Shown here: positions 10,901 to 20,197 of the stretch, piece after piece
Position numbering within the stretch: position 1 is the first letter of the stretch
Layout: the number at the start of each line of letters is the position of its first letter
NCBI GenBank assembly: GCA_022376515.1
Contig: WTXI01000288.1
Span: 1-46,043, forward strand
From: Lactifluus volemus
Lineage: Eukaryota; Basidiomycota; Agaricomycetes; Russulales; Russulaceae
DNA length: 46,043 nt
Direction of reading: 5' to 3'
Made by a program: the position numbers and the translations under genes
Notes under the pieces: model-generated
Seen by the model: the letters and a program-made list of their open reading frames with translations, nothing else
What the model was told of the DNA's origin: nothing
Database searches by the model: none

Positions 10901-12437
10901 AGAACATAAGAAGGGTCAACGCCACTACCGAAAATACGCCGTAGGAGAGAAGGTCTGGCTCGAAGGTACCAATCTCAAAATGACGCACCTTAGCAGCAAG
11001 CTAGCTCCGAAACGTTACGGACCTTTTACAATCACCAAAGTCATATCACCGGTAGTAGTACGCCTCAAACTCCCAGATCGATGGCAGATTCATGATGTGT
11101 TTCACACATCACTAATCGCTCCCTATACGGAAACACCCGAATATGGTCCGAATTTCGAACAACCTGCACCGGAACTTGTAGACGGAGAAGAGGAGTACGA
11201 AGTAGAAGCTGTTCTAGGGTCCAGACGTATCGGACCAAAGAACAAGACGAGACTCCAATATCTCCTAAAGTGGAAAGGCTATTCCGCCGCACACAACACA
11301 TGGGAACCAGCTGAGAATGTTGATGCCCCAGAACTACTCACAGCCTTTTACAAAGCTCAACCAAAAGCTATAAGAACCCTCTTGCTTCAGCAAGAAACGA
11401 CATCACCAACTTTCATCCCCACAACCACCACCACCACACCACCACTACCTACTTCCCTCATAGTTCGACGTATGCAACATGTCCCAGCCCAATATGACCT
11501 ACCCGCACCACGTCCCATCCGCCCGGTCCACCCATCGTCCCTCATCTACCAATCATCGTTCGGCCTCTCCACCGTTTATCCAAGTGAGCTATACACGGCG
11601 TCCGAGAAACCGATCCCCGACCCCCGTTCTCCCACCTTATACCCACGAATTACCCCGCTCGACGACGCCCTTAGAGAATCGCTCTTCCAGGCCTGCGAGT
11701 TCGCAGCCTGGGCCATACAGCAACCCAAACCGACGAGTTCGCTTTGGGACTACCTCACACCTACCTCCGACCACCCGCGGTCCCCACTCCCCATCCTCGC
11801 ATCGCCAACGTGGCACGAGAACCTCCCCGATTTTGGTGGACTCCCGGGGAGCGACGCCACCCCCTCCCCGCCAAACAACCAACTACCCTCCCTACCAAGC
11901 TCACTGGCCTCTAACGTCCGCAACTCGCCCACCTCATCTGTCTCCCCTATCCAGGACGACGAACTCGGATGGGCATTTGATAATGACGGCAACGTTGACG
12001 ACGACGAGTGGCCAAGGAGTCCAGTTCATGACGGCACGCGTTCCCTTCACTGCACGACTTGCATGGAACGGGTCGTCAATAGTAGCAGTGGAACCGCCGC
12101 TGATAGTGCCGCAGCCAGGGTCACGCACACGCCCTATTGTGGTCGATGCAAGCGACGAAACCCCGGGCACCTCTACATCGAGTGCCCCCTCCACGACTGG
12201 TGCGAGTGGTGCGCTGACTACGGCCATCCAGGCCCTTCGTGTCATGAACCCCACCAGCAATGCAAGTTCGGAGACTCTTGTAGAGTCCCCTTAGAACACC
12301 CTCACTGGCATTGGTCGTGCCCTTACACCAATGACAAGAAGGCTTACCTTTGGTATGGCCACGGTGTCGATCGCTCCACGTCTGGCTGGATCAACGCGGA
12401 GATGAGTGACTGGGACTACACTGCTGACCGTGAGTAG
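7944..12437 (+). pseudogene. Gypsy pol with one in-frame TGA
   Basis: The frame encodes an aspartic protease (LVDSGATSNFID) and RT (DIRWGYHNIRI, GLRNSPAVFQRF, active site YMDD). RNase H follows (ELEVDASQYATGAV, RELLAVVRGL), then integrase with an HHCC finger (HDHQLAGHPG to CATC) and DDE residues (AMDLITDLP, SDRDPRFTSH, TDGQSERSNQ). A chromodomain lies near 11195-11350 (YLLKWKGYSAAHNTWEPAENV). A 360-residue proline/serine-rich tail ends in Cys/His motifs. A TGA at 8748-8750 interrupts the RT core, where an arginine (CGA) is expected after VQDY, and the frame then continues unbroken. The first ATG is 7944, but the frame is open upstream into the end of gag. Pol is in the -1 frame relative to gag, and the T-run at 7866-7870 before the gag stop could allow a -1 slip. 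That expression mode is inference. Confidence 0.9.
11479..12294 (+). other. Long overlapping frame in pol tail
   Basis: A 271-codon ATG-initiated frame lies entirely within the 3' part of pol, in a different frame. The predicted product is rich in Pro, Ser, Thr and Arg. It contains a motif of similar form twice (TSPILVDSRGATP and TRPIVVDASDETP). Both frames stay open for about 816 bp of C-rich DNA. Low stop-codon density in C-rich sequence may explain this, so I list it as a candidate dual-coding region, not as a gene. Confidence 0.3.
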
Positions 12438-12462
12438 ACGCAGGTGGGACTGCGCCTTAGAC

Positions 12463-12471
12463 GGGGGATGG
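12463..12471 (+). other. Gypsy polypurine tract
   Basis: GGGGGATGG lies directly before the 3' LTR at 12472, in the position of the plus-strand primer. The call is from position and purine content. Confidence 0.7.
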
Positions 12472-13077
12472 TGTTATGGACTGACACGTGTTTGCTGACT
12501 CATACTATACATTTTCGGACTGCTGACTCATTTCTGATGACCCCCTTGCTTATGCGAATGGACTGCCGATCGCTTTGTTTCAGATCGCTTACTTATTTCT
12601 CTCACGATACAGCCTCACACAGCACCGTACAGCCTCAAGCAACAGCCACATGCACAGGATGACTCGCTGATTCCTGAAACATGTTTCAAACCCTGAAAGC
12701 TGTACGAAGGTCACAGCCCCTACGGCTGTGCACATAGCCTCGTCTTCTTATATATAAACCCTGTACTTTCTACCTAGAGACCTTAAGTCTCAGTTTTGTT
12801 TCGCAATCCAAGTCCTTCTATCTATTAGAACCTTGTCTTGCCTAGAAGCATTCGACCTGAGAGAACCCTCTTGACATCACTCTTCACGACTTCTTGACAC
12901 TTTGGTCTCAACCCTGAGCCCAAAGCCCTTGACCTCTGAAACGCTCTTGACTTAGTCGTTTACTAAGTCTCGTCTTTATCGAACCTTTGATCTTGACTTG
13001 CACGTCTTGCAAGTCTAGTTCTTGACTTCACGAACGAACGTACACTTCGTACAAAGGTCCCACTTGGAACCTTAACA
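12472..13077 (+). repeat. Gypsy 3' LTR
   Basis: 606 bp, identical to 4476-5081 apart from G at 12724 where the 5' copy has A at 4728. It is followed by the second GGAAG of the target duplication (13078-13082). Confidence 0.96.
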
Positions 13078-14568
13078 GGAAGAGTCTTCAATTAATTCCA
13101 CGCCTTCGACGGCGTGGTGACGGATGAGCGAACGGATGGAGTCCGCTGACGTGTGCCCCAAACGCCTATGGAGCGTGGGAAGAGTTACTCTTTCGAGCAC
13201 CTCGGCCGCGTTCAACTCGTCGTGCTGGACTCGATACAGCCCGTTCGTGTTCTTCGGTATGCACCCGATTATGTCTCCTTTTTGATTTTTGATTTCGCAA
13301 AAATCACCTGCAAAAGATACAGTATTTCCAGCTTCTGCAATTTGACTTACTGACACAATGGTTACTCCAATATCAGGTGCATGAAGGGCGTCTCTTAACA
13401 GCACAGACGAAGTTGTCGCGCCGTTCGGCACATCTACTTGTAAGTCCCCAGCTCCTATGGCATAGAACAGACGCTTATCAGCGGTTTTTATAGCGCGCGG
13501 TTCGATGGAACGGTAAGAGATAAACTTGTCTCTGAAGGGAGACATGTGTCTCGAAGCTCCGGAGTCGTAGAGCTCTGTTTCGATCGGGGTACGTGAATCG
13601 ATGAGCATAGCCATTGGCTCATCATCTTCTTCTTCAAACACAGTCCAGACGTATTCGATTTCGTCTTCTAGATCGGCGGCTTCGTTTTCATCCCCCGGGT
13701 CGACGACTGTCAAGTCATCGTCGTCGTCCACCGTCACCCAAGCTTCGAAGTCCTGCGATTGTTCTTCGGCTGTCGTGGCGCTGGCGTTCGAGCCGCGATT
13801 TCTGGGCCCTTGGCCCTCCTTTCCTCCACCTTTGGCCCAGCAATCGGCCTTGATGTGGCCGCGCTTCTTGCAATTGAAGCATTCGATATCGCATTTCTTG
13901 TTCTTCGGTTTCTGGGCCGATACTGCAAAGGATTCGTCGACGGGGTCGTTACCCCTCTTCACGATTCGTCTATTGTGCTCGTCTTGAGCCAATCTTGTCA
14001 CTGTCGCCGCGGTAACGTCGTTGCCGCTGATGTCTGCGGCAGCCGCGATAGCGTTTATCACGCCCTCGTACGAATCGGGAAGCGATCCCAACAGAATAGA
14101 GGCATACTCCTCGTCTGTGATCGACTTCCCCATCGAGGCAAGTTGCTGGCGCAAGTCGGCCAGCCGATCGAAATGTAAGCGTATGTTTTCGTCTTCCTCA
14201 CAACGGATACTGTGAATCTTCCTTCCCAGTTCCGTGAGGAGCGCTTTCGTACGAGCTTCGAAAAGCTTTCGCAGCTCGCTCCAGACGTCTTTAGCATTTG
14301 ACTGCGTTTTGATTTGATTGAAGGCGGTGTCGGGTACCGACGCGGCAATCAGTTGCTTTACCGCGGCCTCGTCGAGTTGCCATCGCGCAGCGGGATCGAG
14401 GCCACCAATGACTCCAGCGGTTTGATATGCAGGGGTGATGGAGTCATGAAGTAGATGGTCTTGCCATCCGCGTGAGTCGATCGCCCAGGTCATGCGATCG
14501 CGATACGTGACCCAGTTGGAACCATCACCTGCCAACTTGGTGATGCTAAGCTTCGTGTCGTCGCCCAT
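13078..14568 (-). CDS. Copia polyprotein, gag-protease part
   Basis: This is the 5' part of the copia gag-pol frame, from ATG at 14568. It comprises a copia-type gag (LAGDGSNWVTYRDRMTWAI near the start), a zinc knuckle CFNCKKRGHIKADC, an acidic spacer, and an aspartic protease with YDSGASRHMS. The GAG-pre-integrase segment follows, with the two histidines of the integrase zinc finger (LHRRLGH). The gypsy element interrupts the next residues. 497 codons are present here. They join in phase to the codons at 4470 and below, which carry the CC half of the zinc finger. Translated as it stands, the frame would read into the gypsy LTR and stop at 13072. The leader between the primer-binding site and the ATG is about 55 nt. 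Confidence 0.93.
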
Positions 14569-14623
14569 ATCGATGTTAGAGTATTTAGATGAATAGTAAA
14601 GATGATTTAAAGTAAGGCAGCGT

Positions 14624-14637
14624 CAGGGCCCATAACC
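14624..14637 (-). other. Copia half-tRNA primer-binding site
   Basis: The plus strand at 14624-14637 reads CAGGGCCCATAACC. This is the anticodon stem-loop of initiator tRNA-Met with its CAT anticodon, not the tRNA 3' end. It abuts the LTR edge at 14638, so an initiator tRNA cut just after the anticodon loop would pair here on the element RNA with its 3' end exactly at the LTR. Drosophila copia is known to use such an internally cleaved initiator tRNA-Met. The match is seen directly. The tRNA comparison is from knowledge of conserved eukaryotic initiator tRNAs. Confidence 0.88.
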
Positions 14638-15226
14638 TATTGTCGGTTATGGGTTGAGGGGACGACTATTCGCGAGGGGGAAGCGGGGCGAACGCGGGGA
14701 CGATAACGAGGGAACGAAGGGGTCAGGTTCGATACATTCAACTTTGGAGCACTTTGGCTCGTATTTAATACAAGTTAGCTACTTTGTTTTGTACTTATTT
14801 TGAAGAGGAAAAGTGGATAGACATAATCACAAGCTTGAAATAAGCAAAACGCAAAAAGCACTCGAAAAATCGAGTGGGGAATTATATCACGAGAAAAGAG
14901 GAAAAATACCCTATTGAGGGTGATGCGCGCGGCTGCGCTCGTTTTCGAAAAGAAATGACGATGAGTGGGGGAAAGTGGAGAACGATGAGCGATGCTATGA
15001 TGCATACGCTCGCTTGTATCGTACAAAAACGAGCCCCGGAAAATTAACAAACTGATCAGATAATCCACACAACAAGATCGAAACGAAACATGCCCCAATC
15101 GAAAATTCACGCGATTGATGCGTCGTTCTCGTGGTCGGTGTCGGCGCGTTCGTGTCGCGGTTGATCGATGGGGTTGGTGGCGCGGTCGGAATCGAGATCG
15201 CGACCGCCGTAATCGATATTACAACA
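14638..15226 (-). repeat. Copia 5' LTR
   Basis: 589 bp on the minus strand, matching 951-1539 except at 15122. It is followed by target duplication AGTAC at 15227-15231. An AT-rich palindrome (GTATTTAATAC, about 14761-14771) could be a TATA region, but I cannot fix the RNA start. Confidence 0.95.
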
Positions 15227-15231
15227 AGTAC

Positions 15232-15956
15232 AACCTCGTTGCCCCCACCCTCAAGCACCCGTCTAATGCACTCTTTTGTAGCAACTTTTGTTGTCTTCTG
15301 ATTCCTGCTCTGTGAACCCCAGAGTGTGCCTTCCATTCTATATAATTACTGCAAGTAGCCCACCTTCCAAATATGTGAGTTCACTGAGTGAAGGCCATTG
15401 TGGATAGTCAGAGAGAAATTAAACCGAAGCGGGAGAGGCTGTGAAACGTGAATGACAGCAGCGGGAAGAGTGATAAGCCCAGTTCTGATAGTCGAGGGCG
15501 TTTCCACAGGAATCCTATGAGCTACAATTGGCAGCCAGTCTGAAACCACAGGCTGAGGGACCAAGAGTGTATGTGACCCCACGGCCTGTCTGGACAGTGA
15601 GCTAATAGAAGCGAAGGCGGCTCCCGTGTGATGTTGGCAGCGCCGGTGAGAGGAGAACAAAAGGGGTTGGTCTACCATGACTGTCAAGATGAAAGTTTTC
15701 TGAGTTATGTATTGCAGATCATTGGCAGGTCCAAGAATGAATATCTCAGTCTTGTATTTCTTTTGATCATTTATTTGTTTGCTTACACTTTCAAAGATTT
15801 TAAGACATTGTTTTTGTTTCTTACTTCAAAAATAGCTTTAAAAACAAATTACAAAGTGTATTAAATACAGGCAAAAAATGCCCCTTTGAATGTAACAAGT
15901 TTCTCTTCCCTGTTCCATGCCCTCTCATCCCATGTTCTCAAAAACTCCTCTAAAAA
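15232..15956. other. No recognisable gene, part AT-rich
   Basis: This is host flank downstream of the copia element. It holds only short frames with no family resemblance. 15740-15890 is strongly AT-rich and has no open frame of note. Confidence 0.5.
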
Positions 15957-16141
15957 GACCCATACCTCTTGTCAAAATCTGCCAGATTACATGCCCAACA
16001 TGAGTATTATCACAGTACAACAACACCCTCATTGGACTAGCAAGTGGTTGATCTCCAATGACTTGGAGGTGTTGTTGTATTGCAATAATACTCATGTCAG
16101 ACATGTAATCTGGCAGATCTTAGTTGGTGAGGTGTGGGTAT
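15957..16141. mobile_element. Foldback (MITE-like) hairpin
   Basis: Two imperfect inverted arms of about 70-75 nt surround a loop of about 35 nt. The arm core reads ATCTGCCAGATTACATG on one side and its complement on the other (15978-15994 and about 16102-16118). The pairing continues through ATGAGTATTAT and ACAACAACACC. The arms extend outward through ACCCATACCTC / ACCCACACCTC. There is no coding frame. It could be a foldback MITE or a transcribed hairpin, and I could not identify target duplications. Confidence 0.6.
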
Positions 16142-16759
16142 CTCAAAGAAAAAAAACCATGAATCTCTGGGTGTGTTACATCCACAATGTGTGTCAATAC
16201 CAGTAGTGACTGGGTTGGTGACAGATAGAAACAAAACAAAAAGCATGCTGTGAGTCTGTGGGTCACGTGAAATTTGACGAAGCCGAGTTCAGGCCACGAC
16301 GCAGCAAATCTTCGTACTATAAGGATAGACATAATGTTCAACATGCTTCAAGCTGTCCCTATTCTTGCCTACCTTTTACTGTGAAATTTCGTTCTCCTCA
16401 CCCTCATTCTCTCTTGTAGCCCATGGCTATGCTCTTTACATTGGCACGGAGAAGCTCACTCCGCTCCAACGACAAGACCCAGCGCGTACAAGATATGCTC
16501 GCTGTGGAGAGCCTGACAAGGTCATCCGCAGGCTGACTCGAAGTGCAATGGGTCAAGGCGTCCACATTATGTTCCCGCATTCCTACGAGCACACAGAGCA
16601 CACCACCCCATTGCCGTCCCCATCCCCATCCGTCTACACGATACATGCAGAGCCAGGGATGACATCAGGATGGATTCATGGGAAAGTGAGTTCTTCTCGA
16701 GTGAATCTCATAGACACTGATCATGTGGAGTTCAGGCGTCGCCGGGCGTCGAACAAGTC
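16142..16759. other. No gene; short segment shared with 26.8 kb
   Basis: I recognise no gene here. About 60 bp near 16585-16645 (ACACAGAGCACACCACCCC, then CCATCCCCATCCGTCTACAC) resembles 26852-26895 (CACAGAGCACGCCATCCCC). This suggests it is part of the same diverged duplication set as the sequences further right. Confidence 0.35.
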
Positions 16760-17500
16760 GAATACTCTACCTGCGTGGAAGACCTTGGGGGAGGCTACTT
16801 TGCAAATGTAATTTGCTCAGCCACCTTCGCGGGGAGGCACCGGCCACCACACCGATAAAATCGTATTTTCCTGCAGCTGCACCTGCTGCAGGCATTAAGC
16901 CTTCCACGTCCCCTCTTGCCATAACTACCTCGGCTGAGAGTACAATCTCAGTACTTACGAGCACCAAATCATTGACTTCCCTTCAGGCTGCTACTAGTCT
17001 TCAGCAACCTCTACAGTGCCTACTCCGCTAATCTCTGTTGACATGACCGAGTTAAATGCACCACCGGCAAGCACGACACCCGCAGGCCCTTCTCCCGTCC
17101 CTAATTCATTCATGTAGTTCAAGATGAGCACCGGCTTTGAGCTAGCAAATCTTAATGCCAAAGGCTTGCCGTTTGCAAACCCAAAACCGCCGTCGGCGCG
17201 TTCAGAGTGCGGGAGGAGGTCCACCCTCTCCATTTCCTTCAGAGGCTAAACCCATGCCATGATGACCCCGGCGCCCACTGCAAAGGCAGTCGCCCTCAAC
17301 TACAAGCCTTCTTCGTCGTCAGCCATAGCCGGACCGATCTTGGCGGCCCTGGTGCCAATGCCAAACCTGAATGGCTTTTCACTCGGAGCTGTGAGACCTG
17401 ACGCAAAACCTGCTGTGGACAAGTCAGCAGACCTTATTACCCCATCCGCTCCCAGTCTCTTTTGGGGAATTGCTTCTTGTTGCACCAACTAGTATCAACC
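16760..17500. other. Unrecognised duplicated sequence, unit 1
   Basis: Several short frames, none with a recognisable family, cover this stretch on both strands. On the minus strand, segments such as GFGFANGKPLALRFASSK and KRLGADGVIRSADLSTAGF look protein-like but need several introns to connect. Sequence near 17395-17460 resembles 23310-23345 (GACGCAAAACCTGC versus GATGCAAAGCCCGC, then CCATCCGCTCCCA in both). This ties it to the repeats described at 19175-19400 and 23300-23780. I cannot decide the coding strand. Confidence 0.3.
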
Positions 17501-17737
17501 ACTCTTCCCGGAACTCGACCTCGCGATTCGACAGCAGGGCACCAACTTGTCCGCAATTTCATTGCGCATCAAGACTGAATCTCGATATCGACAGTCTAGC
17601 ACACTGCCGCGCGGTGCCCACTAGACGTAACCTAACTCCGCACGTTGCAAATCCATCAATTTTCCTAGTTAGACCCGTCCCTTCACCTCACTAATCTTGA
17701 TACTTCACCTTTACAACCCATCACAGAGATCAGCTTC

Positions 17738-19021
17738 GATGATCTCGCATACCCTACCACGTCAAGCTATCTGATGTAGTTGAGATCAAGTGGATATCTC
17801 ACCTAGGCTGTCCACTGTATGTCCAATGACATAAGTTTTTTTTTTTTTTTTTGTGAAGCGGTATATTAGATAGCAGGAGATAATAACAACTAGGTTATCT
17901 AACAGCTCTATCTAAACGCTGGAGTGGGCCGAAGAGGTCCGGGATCTCGGTGAGGGCAAAAAATGCTTTTACGCACACCCCTGATATGGGGTAGTGTGGG
18001 ACTCGTGTGGTGGGTTAACCGCTTATCTACCCACTAAAAAACCTCATTGCGAGTAATCCAATCGGGTGTCTTCCCGTGGGTCACGTGTTTTCAATATCGT
18101 GTTTTCTGTCCACAGCACTTGCATCACTGCGATCTTGTCATCCATTGGTCTTTGTTGGTCTGTGTGTGCTGTATTTTCGTTATTGTGTTTTAACTATAGT
18201 GCTTTCATTGCTGGGATCTTATCTTTGCTGTTAAGTTGGTATTCCCATTGCCAGGGTGTCTCTCATGTGTGGTGCGCTCACAATGTGATGCCAGTTCAGT
18301 TTGTGTATCAGGCCTCAGACTGAGTGCAGTGGGCTGGGGTATGGCAGTCATTGTTTTGCCAGCATGTCTCGATGGTGGCATTTTCCGTCTGTCGTTGGTT
18401 GCTAGGGGTCTTACAGTAATGGCGGGTGGGTCTCGGTTGGCATGTTAGCCGGTTGATGGTGCCTTGTACTTTCAGGGGGTTCTTTTCTTCCTGTTTTTGG
18501 GGGGGTTCACTTGGTGTGGTCTGCTCACGCTCGGGGTCTCTGGTGTTGTGGTTCGGGCTCAAGGTCCCCCTTCAGGTTATGGTCTTTATTCTCATGTATT
18601 CTGGTACAGTGGTTAGTGGTTACTGTGGGCATTATTGTCCTGTTAGGGTGTGTCTGTAAGTCATACAGTCATCTGGAGTGGTATTCTCCATGGGGTCATA
18701 TTCTGGTTTATGTGTTCTCTATGTGCGACTGTGCGTTCATGTGAATTTCTGGAGGAGGGGTCATCTCCTTGGGGGGGCAGATGGTATATCTGAGAGAGAC
18801 GGGGTGTTGTCTCTCAACCTTCTCTACACTCGTAGAGTGAGAGGCGTGCCCGGCCATGGTCGTGGTCCAGGTACAAGGTCCCCTCGACATAAGTTTCTTT
18901 TACCAGTTTGAAGCCATGTCATGAGGTGGATGTACAAAGCATGGCCAAAATGAGATATCCACTTCAGCTCTACCACATCAGACAATTTGATGCTTAATCA
19001 CTGGGGGTGGGTGAGATCATT
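17738..19021. mobile_element. Foldback element split by a retroposon
   Basis: The left arm (about 17738-17835) and right arm (about 18893-19021) are imperfect inverted repeats of about 100 nt. Both contain AAGTGGATATCTCA (17788-17801 and, inverted, 18951-18964), together with shared CTGATGTAG/CTGATGTGG and GATGATCTC/AATGATCTC blocks. The two arms were originally close together. A poly(A)-tailed retroposon (17836-18885) now separates them near the centre. No coding frame belongs to the foldback element. Confidence 0.6.
17836..18885 (-). mobile_element. Poly(A)-tailed retroposon, ~1.05 kb
   Basis: On the plus strand the insert begins with 17 T residues (17836-17852), so it is a minus-strand copy with a poly(A) tail. 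It is flanked by the direct repeat GACATAAG (17828-17835 and 18886-18893), which can be extended by TTT into the T-run. These are the marks of target-primed reverse transcription. The body is GT-rich on the plus strand. No RT or endonuclease motif is visible, so it is a 5'-truncated LINE, a non-autonomous retroposon, or a processed copy of an unknown RNA. Confidence 0.65.
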
Positions 19022-19174
19022 AAAACTCGACAATATCATTATTGGATGCAGTGGTGAGCGCCACTGCGGCGGCGTTGATTGTCGAACATGTCGTGCACCG
19101 ACTCAGGGAAGCTCTTCTTTCCGTTCGTACAGTACCACTACGTAACGTGCAAGCTGTGCATGCTAACCCTGCTC

Positions 19175-19400
19175 TCAACATCCTTCACACTCACGTCTCT
19201 TGATGTCGTCTCTTAATGTAGCTGCGAGCACAAGTACATGGGCCTCACCGCCCTGGATTTTTGGGGGGCATGCCACGCCACCGAAGGACCACGCAAAATC
19301 GGTGACCTTGAAGAGTACCCCAGTGGGAGCGGCCTCAAAGCCCGCAATCGACTGGGGTGTGCTGCCAGGGATCAAGCCGATGACGAAGCTTTCTGGTCAA
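19175..19400. repeat. Duplicated segment (pairs with 23.57 kb)
   Basis: About 115 bp here (19285-19395) matches 23600-23715 at roughly two thirds of positions. On the plus strand both encode an LPGIKPMT motif, and the differences within it are synonymous (CTG/TTA, CCA/CCT, CCG/CCC). On the minus strand both also give an open segment (PGSTPQSIAGF versus PGNGPKSNAGF). The pairing suggests an exon of a duplicated gene that I do not recognise. The synonymous pattern slightly favours the plus strand. Confidence 0.35.
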
Positions 19401-20197
19401 AGACGGGATAGTCGAGTGATTTTTGCATTTTTCTCCTCTTATATCTATTAATGAATTACGAGGGTCACGTAGTACGAGATGACAAGACATAGTATTTCGG
19501 TGAGATTTTCAATTCCCTCCTGTCTGGAACAGTGACACCCTTGAACTAGTCTCGTTGTCATCGTGTGTATGTATGTCAGTGGGTCGCAGATGACTGGACA
19601 AGCAATGAAGCCCACTTGGAGAGAAAAAGAGAAGCGATCATTTTGGTAGGAACTGCAAGTTCGGAATAGGTCTAGCTATAATCGATATGATCACCCAAAA
19701 CCGCGACGAGGTGTTTCATAAGTTCTGGTTTGGTTCCCATAACTTTCTATATTGACTTTTAGGGTACCGGAACTCATGACGCCTGTGGTTTACTCGGCGA
19801 GCTCGCCAAGTTCCTGTCCGGCTCTGTGAACATAATTCAATCCTCATTAATAACGTGACTTTCTGGGTGGCGTTCGTCCTCTTCTCGAGTCGTTCGGACG
19901 GTGCGACTGTTAAATTCCCCTGTAAATTAGCCAATCAGTCGAGCGATCGAACGCTGTCCAGCCTGAGCCCACGTCCAGAAACTCAACGTTCAGCTAAAGC
20001 TGGTTATGTTTGGAATGTAGCTGGAATGCGTTACGACACTCTGAGCATGGTTATGATCTCCCTTGCAACGGAAACCCAACAATTACAATACTTCCAAAAC
20101 GTTCTCGTAAAATAAGTTCGACTAATTTGTGGGGCCTGGGGTTTCCTCCGAAAGCAGGGAAGCGCTGCTAATCCCATACAGTCTCTGCCATTGTGAG

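Larger units (their letters stand above)
4476..13077 (+). mobile_element. Ty3/gypsy chromovirus inside copia
   Basis: An 8.6-kb plus-strand element with 606-bp LTRs (4476-5081 and 12472-13077) and the target duplication GGAAG (4471-4475 and 13078-13082). The order gag, protease, RT, RNase H, integrase, chromodomain places it in the chromovirus branch of Metaviridae. The LTRs differ only at 4728 (A) versus 12724 (G), so insertion is very recent. Its target is the copia integrase zinc-binding domain, between the HH and CC halves. The element is defective: gag is interrupted at 6747 by another insertion, and pol has an in-frame TGA at 8748. Because the LTRs are almost identical, either these defects arose after insertion, or the copy was mobilised in trans by proteins of an intact relative. 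Confidence 0.97.
951..15226 (-). mobile_element. Ty1/copia LTR retrotransposon, nested-in
   Basis: This is a complete element on the minus strand. It has two 589-bp LTRs (951-1539 and 14638-15226), flanked by the 5-bp target duplication AGTAC (946-950 and 15227-15231). The LTR edges are fixed independently by the duplication and by the primer-binding site that abuts 14638. The internal order gag, protease, integrase, RT, RNase H is diagnostic of Pseudoviridae. The two LTRs differ at one position only (A at 1435, G at 15122), so the insertion is recent. A gypsy element (4476-13077) is inserted into its polyprotein gene. Without that insertion the internal part is a single intact frame of about 1,513 residues. 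The element cannot be expressed as one polyprotein now, but it looks recently active. Confidence 0.96.

Noticed and set aside
17836..18885. Protein-coding ORF1 of a LINE on the minus strand
   Set aside because: Minus-strand frames here are short (60-84 codons) and lack zinc-knuckle or RRM motifs. Only the poly(A) tail and target duplication are supportable.
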